DNA from: Roseiarcus sp050015575
Lineage (GTDB): Bacteria; Pseudomonadota; Alphaproteobacteria; Rhizobiales; Beijerinckiaceae
Length of the DNA: 40,734 nt
Assembly: GCA_050015575.1 (NCBI GenBank)
Contig: JBEKBD010000041.1
Span: 1-40,734, forward strand
Reading direction: 5' to 3'
Part shown: in pieces, positions 33,269 to 40,136 of the stretch
Numbering within the stretch: the stretch's first letter is position 1
Layout: each line of letters starts with the position of its first letter
The notes under the pieces: model-generated
The model's database searches: none
What the model was told of the DNA's origin: nothing
What the model saw: only the letters and a program-made list of their open reading frames with translations
Made by a program: the position numbers and the translations under genes

Positions 33269-33772
33269 ATGATCGCCAACGAAAACCAGCCCGTGGAGCG
33301 GCGCGAACACCCCGTGGACGTCGTCGAGCGGCTCGCCTCGCGCAACGAATGGACGTTCGATCGCGCCGACGAAGACGAAATCTCGATCCTGGTGGCCGGT
33401 GTCTGGGCCCAATACGAAGTTGCGTTCACCTGGTTGCCGGAGATCGAATCGCTGCACGTGAGCTGTTCCTTCGATCTGAAAATCCCTTCGCGCCGGCGCG
33501 CGGAAATCACCGCGCTGGTCCAATTGATCAACGAGCAGTTGTGGCTCGGTCACTTCGACCTGTGGCGCCGCGAGGACATCGTGATGTTCCGCCACGCCCA
33601 TTGCCTGGCCGGCGGCGCCCAGCCGAGCGACGCGCAATGCCGCACCATCGTCAACGCCGCCCTCGGCGCCTGCGAGAACTACTTCCAGGCGTTCCAATTC
33701 GTCCTCTGGTCCGGCCGCAGCGCCCGCGAGGCGATGGACCTGGCGATGTTCGAGACCAAGGGCAACGCCTGA
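33269..33772 (+). CDS. YbjN-domain protein
   Basis: A 167-residue protein of the YbjN family (type III secretion chaperone-like fold). Recognisable are an N-terminal VERLASRNEWTFDRADEDEI, a central VAFTWLPEIESLHVSCSFDL, ALVQLINEQLWLGHFDLW, and a C-terminal LGACENYFQAFQFVLWSG followed by AREAMDLAMFETKG. These match the alphaproteobacterial subgroup usually placed next to proC. Its function is unknown; E. coli YbjN affects motility and stress responses. The start at 33269 follows a weak GAAAGC; an upstream in-frame start at 33062 gives arginine-rich sequence without a family match. proC does not follow here. Confidence 0.87.
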   Translation: MIANENQPVERREHPVDVVERLASRNEWTFDRADEDEISILVAGVWAQYEVAFTWLPEIESLHVSCSFDLKIPSRRRAEITALVQLINEQLWLGHFDLWRREDIVMFRHAHCLAGGAQPSDAQCRTIVNAALGACENYFQAFQFVLWSGRSAREAMDLAMFETKGNA

Positions 33773-34164
33773 GGAGAAAGAGCGGCAGAGGTTCGCCGGG
33801 TCGCCTTGCCGCGATCCGTCGCCGGCGCAGAATCGCGCCGCGCCGTTCTCATTCGACGCGCGACATCGGCGACGAATTGCACGAACCCCGCAATCGTCCG
33901 GCGAGTCGCCCGCGCCGGGCCGGCGGAGGCGGCGAATCGCCGCGCCGCAGCCTGCGACAAATTGCGCCACCATGCCGCGTGGAGTTGGCGATTTTCATTC
34001 GCGCGCTTTTACATTAGACTAATTCATGGTGATCGTTGCGCTCTCGCAGGCTGGCTCGATGGATCGGTTATCGCTATGCTCGCCTTTGCATATCAAGACG
34101 TCTCGCAGGCCGCGCCACGGTCGCTTCGCCCGCCCGGCCCGTTTCGGCAAGGACGTTTGTGACG
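33773..34164. other. Gene-free stretch with probable cyd operon promoter region
   Basis: No recognisable gene between the YbjN-like gene and the cydP-like gene. The best promoter-like stretch is TTGGCG (33985-33990), an 18-nt spacer and TTACAT (34009-34014). It directly overlaps a perfect palindrome, ATTAG-A-CTAAT (34013-34023), in an AT-rich patch. About 140 nt of leader would follow. The decamer TCTCGCAGGC occurs twice in it, near 34042 and 34110. No TTGAT-N4-ATCAA FNR/FixK-type box is visible. Promoter assignment is tentative. Confidence 0.35.
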
Positions 34165-34386
34165 ATGACCGATGATCCGCCTGCCCATCCCATCCTGTCG
34201 TCGATCGGCGATTTCGTGCTTTCGGGATTGAGGCCGAGGACGCCGCTCGCAAGAGCCATCGTCTTCGTCCTCCTGCTCAAGCTCGCGTTCGTTGCGTCGT
34301 TGCAGGTCTTTTTGCTCTGCTCCGCGGCGCAGCCGGACGTGAACCCGCAGACGATCCAACGTGTTCTCGGCCCGGCAAATCCTTAG
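34165..34386 (+). CDS. Small membrane protein, CydP-like (putative bd oxidase accessory subunit)
   Basis: A 73-residue protein with one transmembrane helix (IVFVLLLKLAFVASLQVFLL, about residues 34-53) preceded by RPRTPLAR and followed by QPDVNPQTIQRVLGP. The pattern of a lysine inside the hydrophobic stretch followed by a Pro/Asp/Val tail resembles the CydP family encoded just upstream of cydAB in several proteobacteria. It lies 19 bp before cydA on the same strand. A GTG at 34159 has AAGGA at better spacing (5 nt) than the ATG at 34165 and may be the true start. The function in the oxidase is unproven. Confidence 0.6.
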   Translation: MTDDPPAHPILSSIGDFVLSGLRPRTPLARAIVFVLLLKLAFVASLQVFLLCSAAQPDVNPQTIQRVLGPANP

Positions 34387-34405
34387 AACTTCGGGGGGTT
34401 CTCAA

Positions 34406-35971
34406 ATGCACTACTTAGACCCGACGAGCTTGGCGCGACTCCAGTTCGCGCTGACGGCGCTCTACCACTTCCTGTTCGTTCCTCTCACGTTGGGGCTTTC
34501 GTTCCTGCTCGCCATCATGGAAAGCGCCTACGTCATGACCGGCCGCGAGATATGGCGGGACATGACGAAATTTTGGGGCAAGCTATTCGGCATCAACTTC
34601 GCGATGGGCGTCGCCACCGGCATCACGATGGAGTTCCAGTTTGGCACCAACTGGGCCTATTATTCGCATTACGTCGGCGACATCTTCGGGGCGCCGCTCG
34701 CCATCGAGGGCCTGATGGCGTTTTTCCTCGAGTCGACATTCGTCGGCCTGTTCTTCTTCGGCTGGGGGCGGCTGTCGAAAGGCGGTCATCTCACCGTCAC
34801 CTGGCTCGTCGCCATCGGTTCGAACCTTTCGGCGGTGTGGATTCTGATCGCCAACGGCTGGATGCAGAATCCGGTCGGCGCGACCTTCAATCCCGACACG
34901 ATGCGCATGGAGCTGAGCTCATTCTACGATCTCTTGTTCAACCCGGTCGCGCAGTCGAAGTTCGTCCACACGGTCAGCGCGGGATACGTCACCGGATCGC
35001 TGTTCGTGCTGGCTATTTCCTCCTGGTATCTGCTGCGCGGACGTCACCTCGCCTTCGCCAAGCGCTCGATGATCGTCGCCTCGGCTTTCGGGCTGGCGGC
35101 CGCTCTCTCCGTCGTCGTCCTGGGCGACGAGAGCGGCTATAACGTGACCGAGAACCAGAAGATGAAGCTCGCGGCGATCGAGGCGATGTGGCAGACCGAG
35201 CCGGCGCCGGCCGGGTTCTCTGTGTTCGCCATTCCCGATACGGCGGCGAAGGTCAATCGCTTTGAAATCGAGGTTCCCTGGGTTCTCGGATTGATCGCCA
35301 CCCGATCGTTCGTTCAGCCAATCCCCGGCATCAACGATCTCGTCGCCCAGGCCGAACAGAAGATCAAGGACGGCCTCATCGCCTACGACGCGATTCAGCG
35401 CTTGGACATGGATCGCAACGACAAGGCGGCGCGCGATCTCGCGATGGCGCACGCGGCCAATCTCGGTCATGCGCTGTTGCTGAAGAAATACGTCGACGAT
35501 CCGCGCACGGCCGACGCCGCGACGATCGCCCGCGCCGCCGAGGACACCGTGCCCAACGTCACGGCGTTGTTCTGGACCTTCCGCCTGATGGTCGGTCTGG
35601 GCTTCTACTTTATCGCGCTGTTCGCCGTGACGTTTTGGAAGATCAGCAAGCGCCAGTTCGATAGCCGCGGCCTTCTGACGACCCTCGTCTGGTCTTGGCC
35701 GCTGCCCTGGATCGCCGCCGAGTTCGGCTGGATCGTTGCCGAATACGGCCGTCAGCCGTGGGCGATCGACGGCGTTCTGCCGACCGCCCTGGGATCGTCG
35801 GCGCTGTCGCTGCCGCAGGTTCTCTTCACGCTGTGCGGCTTCGTCTTGTTCTATTCGTCGCTGCTCGTCGTCGAGATCATCCTGATGCGCAAGTACATCC
35901 GCATGGGGCCGGTGGAAGCTCTCTATCCCGCCGCGCCGTCGCTCAACCCCGCCGCTGTTCCGGCCGAGTGA
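34406..35971 (+). CDS. cydA: Cytochrome bd ubiquinol oxidase subunit I
   Basis: A 521-residue integral membrane subunit carrying all three haems of the high-affinity quinol oxidase that reduces oxygen to water without proton pumping. Haem ligands are conserved: His21 (ALYHFLFVPLTLG), His188 (SKFVHTVSAG) and Met395 (FRLMVGLGF). Glu101 and Glu109 (IEGLMAFFLEST) match the proton-path acids. The quinol-binding loop between about 240 and 385 is of the long (E. coli-like) type, with GLIATRSFVQPIPG and the Gln/Lys-rich segment, so this is a true bd rather than a short-loop CIO. The start at 34406 follows GGGGGG; MHYLDPTSLARLQFA is the usual beginning. Confidence 0.96.
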   Translation: MHYLDPTSLARLQFALTALYHFLFVPLTLGLSFLLAIMESAYVMTGREIWRDMTKFWGKLFGINFAMGVATGITMEFQFGTNWAYYSHYVGDIFGAPLAIEGLMAFFLESTFVGLFFFGWGRLSKGGHLTVTWLVAIGSNLSAVWILIANGWMQNPVGATFNPDTMRMELSSFYDLLFNPVAQSKFVHTVSAGYVTGSLFVLAISSWYLLRGRHLAFAKRSMIVASAFGLAAALSVVVLGDESGYNVTENQKMKLAAIEAMWQTEPAPAGFSVFAIPDTAAKVNRFEIEVPWVLGLIATRSFVQPIPGINDLVAQAEQKIKDGLIAYDAIQRLDMDRNDKAARDLAMAHAANLGHALLLKKYVDDPRTADAATIARAAEDTVPNVTALFWTFRLMVGLGFYFIALFAVTFWKISKRQFDSRGLLTTLVWSWPLPWIAAEFGWIVAEYGRQPWAIDGVLPTALGSSALSLPQVLFTLCGFVLFYSSLLVVEIILMRKYIRMGPVEALYPAAPSLNPAAVPAE

Positions 35972-35981
35972 GGAAAAAGAG

Positions 35982-37133
35982 ATGTCCATTCCGATCGAAT
36001 ACGAATACCTCCGCCTCATCTGGTGGCTCTTCCTCGGCGTGCTGCTGATCGGGTTCGCCGTCATGGACGGCTTCGACCTCGGGGTCGCGACGCTGCTGCC
36101 CTTTGTCGCGCGCAACGATGTCGAACGGCGCGTCGCCATCAACGCCATTGGCCCGGTCTGGGACGGCAACCAGGTCTGGCTGATCCTCGGCGGCGGCGCG
36201 ATCTTCGCCGCCTGGCCGCCGATCTACGCCGCCGCGTTCTCGGGCTTCTATCTCGCCATGTTCCTCGTGCTGGCGGCGCTGATCGTGCGTCCGGTCGGCC
36301 TCGAGTTCCGCAACAAGATGGCCGGTCCCCGCTGGCGCGCGTTCTGGGACTACGCGCTGTTCGTCGGCGGGCTGGTGCCCTCCCTCGTCTTCGGCGTCGC
36401 GATCGGCAACCTCCTGCAGGGCGTGCCGTTCCGCATCGATCACGACATGCGGGTGCTCTACGAGGGGTCCGGGCTTTGGGAACTGCTCAATCCGTTCGGC
36501 CTGCTCTGCGGGCTGGTCTCGCTGTCAATGCTGGTGTCGCACGGAGCGACCTATCTGGCGGCCAAGAGCGACGGCGCGGTGCAGGCGCGCGCGCGGACGG
36601 TGGCCTCGCGAGGCCCGCTGGTGACGATCGTGCTGTTCGTTCTCGCCGGCGTATGGGTCGCGCTCGGCGTCAAGGGCTACGCGATCACCAGCGCGGTGGC
36701 GGTCGACGGCCCGTCCGATCCGCTGCTGAAGACGGTCGCTCAGGTTCCAGGCGCCTGGCTCGCCAACTACTCGATCCATCCCTGGATGGCGCTGGCGCCG
36801 GCGCTGGCGATCGTCGGCGGGCTCCTAACGGCGTTCCTCTCGGCGCGCGGCAGGGCGGGTCCGGCCTTCGTCGCCAGCGGCGTCGGCATTTTCGGCGTCG
36901 TCTCCACCGCGGGCGTCAGCATGTTCCCGTTCCTGATGCCCTCCAGCATCGATCCGGCCGCGAGCCTGACGGTGTGGGACGCCTCGTCGAGCCAGGCGAC
37001 GCTATTCGTCATGTTGATCGCGACGCTGATCTTCCTTCCCATCGTGCTCGCCTACACCAGTTGGGCGTTCTACATCCTGCGCGGCGCGGTCACCGCGGCG
37101 CAGGTCCGCGACAACAGCCCCAGCCTCTACTGA
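35982..37133 (+). CDS. cydB: Cytochrome bd ubiquinol oxidase subunit II
   Basis: A 383-residue membrane subunit pairing with CydA. Conserved features are FAVMDGFDLGVATLLPF (residues 26-42), GPVWDGNQVWLILGGGAIFA (about 57-76), a series of hydrophobic helices, and SMFPFLMPSS near residue 322. The C-terminus has AYTSWAFYILRG. It starts 10 bp after cydA, with GAGGAAAAAGAG upstream of the ATG, so the two are one transcription unit and probably translated in fixed ratio. Confidence 0.96.
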   Translation: MSIPIEYEYLRLIWWLFLGVLLIGFAVMDGFDLGVATLLPFVARNDVERRVAINAIGPVWDGNQVWLILGGGAIFAAWPPIYAAAFSGFYLAMFLVLAALIVRPVGLEFRNKMAGPRWRAFWDYALFVGGLVPSLVFGVAIGNLLQGVPFRIDHDMRVLYEGSGLWELLNPFGLLCGLVSLSMLVSHGATYLAAKSDGAVQARARTVASRGPLVTIVLFVLAGVWVALGVKGYAITSAVAVDGPSDPLLKTVAQVPGAWLANYSIHPWMALAPALAIVGGLLTAFLSARGRAGPAFVASGVGIFGVVSTAGVSMFPFLMPSSIDPAASLTVWDASSSQATLFVMLIATLIFLPIVLAYTSWAFYILRGAVTAAQVRDNSPSLY

Positions 37134-37145
37134 AGGATCGCAATC

Positions 37146-37253
37146 ATGTGGTATTTCGCCTGGGTGCTCGGCATCGGCTTCGCCACCGGCGCCGCGATTC
37201 TCAACGCAATGTGGCACGAACTTCATTTGCCCGAACAGACAATCCGGGACTGA
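37146..37253 (+). CDS. cydX: Cytochrome bd small subunit CydX
   Basis: A 35-residue single-helix protein beginning MWYFAWVLGIGFATGAAILN, nearly the same as the E. coli CydX start (MWYFAWILG). In E. coli CydX stabilises the haems of the CydAB complex. The ATG at 37146 lies 12 bp after the cydB stop; AAGGATCGCAATC supplies the ribosome binding site. The end of the reading frame is TGA at 37251-37253. It is short enough to be missed by standard gene calling. Confidence 0.93.
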   Translation: MWYFAWVLGIGFATGAAILNAMWHELHLPEQTIRD

Positions 37254-37419
37254 CTCGATCGGGCGCCCCCTTTTAACGGTCGCTCGAGAGGGCGCATGCC
37301 TTGGCGGGGCTCGGCGGCGAGGCGCAAGCCGGCCCCCTTTGATTCGGGAAACCATGCATTCGAATGGCCGGAGCAAACGAGGCTGGTCATTCCGGGCTGC
37401 TTTACGGGAAAGAACCGAG

Positions 37420-37737
37420 ATGCCGTGGCACATTTATCTCCTGCAGTTCGTCAGCGGATTGTTTCTTGCGAACGGCGTCCCTCACTTTGTTCAGGGCGTT
37501 AGCGGTCATCGGTTTCAGACCCCGTTCGCCTCGCCGTCGGGGGTCGGCGAATCGTCGCCGGTGGCCAATGTCCTGTGGGGATTCGGCAGCCTGGCGATCG
37601 GCTTCGCCATTCTCTGGTCATTCGCGCCCAAAGGCGCCGACGTGGTTCTGGAATGGGTCGCAGTCGGCCTCGGCGTGCTGGCGATGGCCGTCGTGCTCGC
37701 CAGGCATTTCGGACGGGTCCGATCGGCGAGCCGTTAG
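37420..37737 (+). CDS. Small membrane protein of unknown function
   Basis: A 105-residue protein with about three hydrophobic helices: HIYLLQFVSGLFLANGVPHF near the N-terminus, NVLWGFGSLAIGFAILWSF in the middle, and VLEWVAVGLGVLAMAVVLA before a short basic tail. Between the first two is a polar loop, HRFQTPFASPSGVGESSPV. I do not recognise a named family. The start at 37420 (MPWHIYLLQF) is preceded by GGGAAAGAA; a longer frame from 37339 has an arginine-rich N-terminus. It lies 166 bp after cydX; whether it belongs to the cyd transcript is open. Confidence 0.75.
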   Translation: MPWHIYLLQFVSGLFLANGVPHFVQGVSGHRFQTPFASPSGVGESSPVANVLWGFGSLAIGFAILWSFAPKGADVVLEWVAVGLGVLAMAVVLARHFGRVRSASR

Positions 37738-37921
37738 CGCGAACCGATCGAGCTCGTAAGCGGCGGTCGCGTCGGCAGCGTCATGGTTTCGGCGCTTCGT
37801 ATTCGCCAACGATATTGCTTGCCCATGGGGTCGGCGCGGCGCGACCGTAGGCGCTGGAGCGTTGCGGAGGAAGCTGGTAGTTTCGCGCGATGCGAGTTTG
37901 ATTACCGCCAGGGAGGTTTGC

Positions 37922-38323
37922 ATGCCGAGGCTCACCGTCTTCCTCGCGCGCTATATCGGCCTTTTCACCCTCTTGCTCTTGGCCGCTTTGCTGGCGCGCG
38001 GAAGCGCGCTCGTCGAAACCGTGGTGGCCGACGGGCCGGTCATGTTCGTTTTCGCTATCATCAGCCTAGCGCTTGGCCTCGGGATGGCGCTCGGGCACAA
38101 TGTCTGGTCGGGCGGCGCGGCGCCAGTGGTCGTCACCCTAGTGGGATGGCTGATCCTCGCGAAAGGTTTGCTGCTGTTGTTGCTGAAGCCCGAAGCGCTG
38201 ACGCAGCTCTTCGAGCGGATGCACTATGGCGAGCATTTCTATCTCTATGTGGCGCCCGCGCTGGCGATCGGCCTTTATCTGACTTGGGCCGGCTTCACCG
38301 CGCCGGCGCCGCGCGGGCCTTAA
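37922..38323 (+). CDS. Four-helix integral membrane protein of unknown function
   Basis: A 133-residue protein with four predicted transmembrane helices (about residues 8-26, 38-58, 66-88 and 108-126), starting MPRLTVFLARYIGLFTLLLL. Polar turns contain VADGPVM, GHNVWSGGAAP, and LKPEALTQLFERMHYGEH. I recognise no named family. The start at 37922 has GGGAGG six nt upstream, a good ribosome binding site. It is followed, after 130 bp, by rpmF. The preceding gene is also a small membrane protein, but the two share no visible similarity. Confidence 0.8.
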   Translation: MPRLTVFLARYIGLFTLLLLAALLARGSALVETVVADGPVMFVFAIISLALGLGMALGHNVWSGGAAPVVVTLVGWLILAKGLLLLLLKPEALTQLFERMHYGEHFYLYVAPALAIGLYLTWAGFTAPAPRGP

Positions 38324-38453
38324 ACGTCAAGTCGGCTCGCCTGCAGAGGACTCGAGGGGCTGGCGCCGGCGCGCGTTTGCGTGTAAGAGCCGCGCTTCCC
38401 CTTCTCTTGCCGTGGGCGACGAAGCCGACCGGCGCGCCTTTTGGAGTTTTCTT

Positions 38454-38645
38454 ATGGCTGTTCCGAGACGCAAGACCTCGCCCTCGCGCCGCGGCATGCG
38501 CCGCTCGGCCGACGCGCTGAAGGCCCCGACCTATGTCGAGGACAAGGATTCGGGCGAGCTGCGCCGCCCGCACCACATCGACCTGAAGAGCGGCATGTAC
38601 AAGGGCCGCCAGGTGCTCGAGCCGAAGAGCAAGGTCGAGGCGTAA
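38454..38645 (+). CDS. rpmF: 50S ribosomal protein L32
   Basis: A 63-residue L32. The N-terminus AVPRRKTSPSRRGMRRSADA and the later RRPHHIDLKSGMYKGRQVL are typical of the alphaproteobacterial, zinc-free form, with no cysteines. It binds the large ribosomal subunit. The start at 38454 has GGAG eight nt upstream (TTTTGGAGTTTTCTT). A strong intrinsic terminator follows 37 bp after the stop. Confidence 0.97.
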   Translation: MAVPRRKTSPSRRGMRRSADALKAPTYVEDKDSGELRRPHHIDLKSGMYKGRQVLEPKSKVEA

Positions 38646-38682
38646 GGGGGCGTCCCGCGAAACACGGACATTTCCGCCCGCC

Positions 38683-38707
38683 AAGGCCGGCCTCGCGCCG
38701 GCCTTTT
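38683..38707 (+). terminator. Intrinsic terminator after rpmF
   Basis: A perfect 9-bp stem, AAGGCCGGC (38683-38691) and GCCGGCCTT (38697-38705), with a CTCGC loop, ends in a run of four T (38704-38707). It sits 37 bp after the rpmF stop and 13 bp before the 3' end of the convergent EamA gene. The A residues on the left make it usable from both directions. It is the best terminator in the window. Confidence 0.85.
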
Positions 38708-38720
38708 GCCTGTCGCGCAA

Positions 38721-39614
38721 TCAACTTCCCCGCGTCGCCACCACCGCGCCGCCGACGATCAGCGCGCAGGCGAAGCCGAGCGAGGCGGTCGCCGGGGCGA
38801 AGCCGGCGGCGACCAGGATCAACGTCGACAGCGCCGGCGCGGCGTAGGCCGCGACGCCGAGCAGCCTGAGATCGCCGTGCTTGACGCCGTAGTCCCAGAG
38901 ATAGAACGCCAGGCCGACCGGCCCCAGGCCGAGGCCGACGATCGCCGCCCATGGCGCCAGACCCGCCGGCGCGACATTGGCCTCGAAGGCGAAGTGGCAG
39001 ATCGCCGCCAGCGCCGAGGTCGCGAGGCAGAAGCCCGCGACCGCTTGGGTCGGCGCGGCTTTGAGGCGCCGCGACAGCACGGAATAGCTCGACCAGACGA
39101 GCGCACAGCCGAGCGCCAGCGCATAGCCGCTGGCGACGCGCGGCTCGAGGGCGCCGAGCGACAGGCCGTCGGCGATCTTGCCCGCAAACAGCGTCGCCGC
39201 GCCGGCGAAGCCGAGCGCCGCGCCGACGAGGTGGCGGGCCTCGAGCCGCTCGCCGGGCAAGAGCGCCGACATCAGCACGATCAACAGCGGCCAGAGATAG
39301 TTGATCAGACTCGCCTCGGCCGGCGGGGCGCGGTTCAAGGCCGCGAAATAGAGCGCGTGATAACCGAACAGGCCGCCGACGCCGACGAGCCACACCGGCC
39401 AGGGCTGCCGAAACGCGGCGAGGCGTCCGCGCGCCGCCGCAGTGATCAGCCCGAGACCGCCGCTGACGGCGAAGGCCAACGCCGCCAGCTCGAACGGCGG
39501 AATGGCGCCGGCCGAGGCCGTCAGCAGCGCCAGCGCGCTCCACAACAGGATCGCCCCGAAGCCGATCGCCGTCGCCGCGCGGGAGGCGCTGTCGTGGGAA
39601 GAATCGGGCGTCAT
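38721..39614 (-). CDS. EamA/DMT-family transporter (YddG-like aromatic amino acid exporter)
   Basis: A 297-residue inner-membrane transporter with ten hydrophobic segments in two EamA repeats. The first repeat has GFGAILLWSALALL and LFGYHALYFAALNRAP with ASLINYLWPLLIVLMS. The second has GCALVWSSYSVLSRR and GPVGLAFYLWDYGVKHGDLR, then LGVAAYAAPALSTLIL. The NYLWP and YLWDYG-type motifs resemble YddG, which exports aromatic amino acids. The ATG at 39614 is favoured; an in-frame ATG at 39629 adds five residues. Neither has a strong Shine-Dalgarno. It is divergent from arsC. The substrate is inferred from family likeness only. Confidence 0.87.
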   Translation of the reverse strand: MTPDSSHDSASRAATAIGFGAILLWSALALLTASAGAIPPFELAALAFAVSGGLGLITAAARGRLAAFRQPWPVWLVGVGGLFGYHALYFAALNRAPPAEASLINYLWPLLIVLMSALLPGERLEARHLVGAALGFAGAATLFAGKIADGLSLGALEPRVASGYALALGCALVWSSYSVLSRRLKAAPTQAVAGFCLATSALAAICHFAFEANVAPAGLAPWAAIVGLGLGPVGLAFYLWDYGVKHGDLRLLGVAAYAAPALSTLILVAAGFAPATASLGFACALIVGGAVVATRGS

Positions 39615-39683
39615 GGACCGCGCCGCCATCGGGACGTAAACTCGGGGAGAGCGCGCCGCATCGGCGGCGAGCGGGAGAGGGCG

Positions 39684-40109
39684 ATGGACGCGATCATTTA
39701 CCACAATCCGGCTTGCGCCACTTCGCGCAACGTCCTGGCGCTGATCCGCAACGCCGGCGTGGAACCGCATATCATCGATTATCAGAAGTGTCCGCCGACG
39801 CGGCTGTTGCTGACGCAATTGCTGGCGCGCGCGGGGCTCGCCGTGCGCGACATCCTGCGCCAGAAGGGAACGCCGTATCAGGAGCTGGGCCTCGCCGATC
39901 CCGCGCTCGGCGACGACGCGCTGCTCGACGCGATCATGGCCCATCCGATCCTGATGGAGCGCCCGCTGGTCGTTACGCCCAACGGCGTGCGCCTCTGCCG
40001 CCCCTCGGAAAAGGTCATCGACCTCTTGCCGCCGCAGCGCGGCGAATTCTTCAAGGAAGACGGCGAGCGCGTCGTCGACGAAAAGGGCCGGCGCGTCGCG
40101 ACGGCGTGA
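39684..40109 (+). CDS. arsC: Arsenate reductase (glutaredoxin-dependent, ArsC family)
   Basis: A 141-residue ArsC-fold protein beginning MDAIIYHNPACATSRNVLAL, with the catalytic Cys11 in the PxCxTSR loop. The family block RPLVVTPNGVRLCRPSEKV near residues 93-111 contains the two arginines that hold arsenate. It reduces arsenate to arsenite using glutathione and glutaredoxin. GGGAGAGGGCG precedes the ATG. There is no arsB, acr3 or arsR beside it, so it is an isolated copy; some isolated ArsC-like proteins have other substrates. hisC follows 27 bp downstream. Confidence 0.92.
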   Translation: MDAIIYHNPACATSRNVLALIRNAGVEPHIIDYQKCPPTRLLLTQLLARAGLAVRDILRQKGTPYQELGLADPALGDDALLDAIMAHPILMERPLVVTPNGVRLCRPSEKVIDLLPPQRGEFFKEDGERVVDEKGRRVATA

Positions 40110-40136
40110 ACATCCCAAGATCCCCGAGACCAACCG

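Noticed and set aside
38706..39683. The arsC frame stays open upstream for over 300 codons opposite the EamA transporter gene
   Set aside because: The upstream part is the antisense of a clear transporter gene; ArsC proteins begin at the ATG at 39684, which has its own ribosome binding site.
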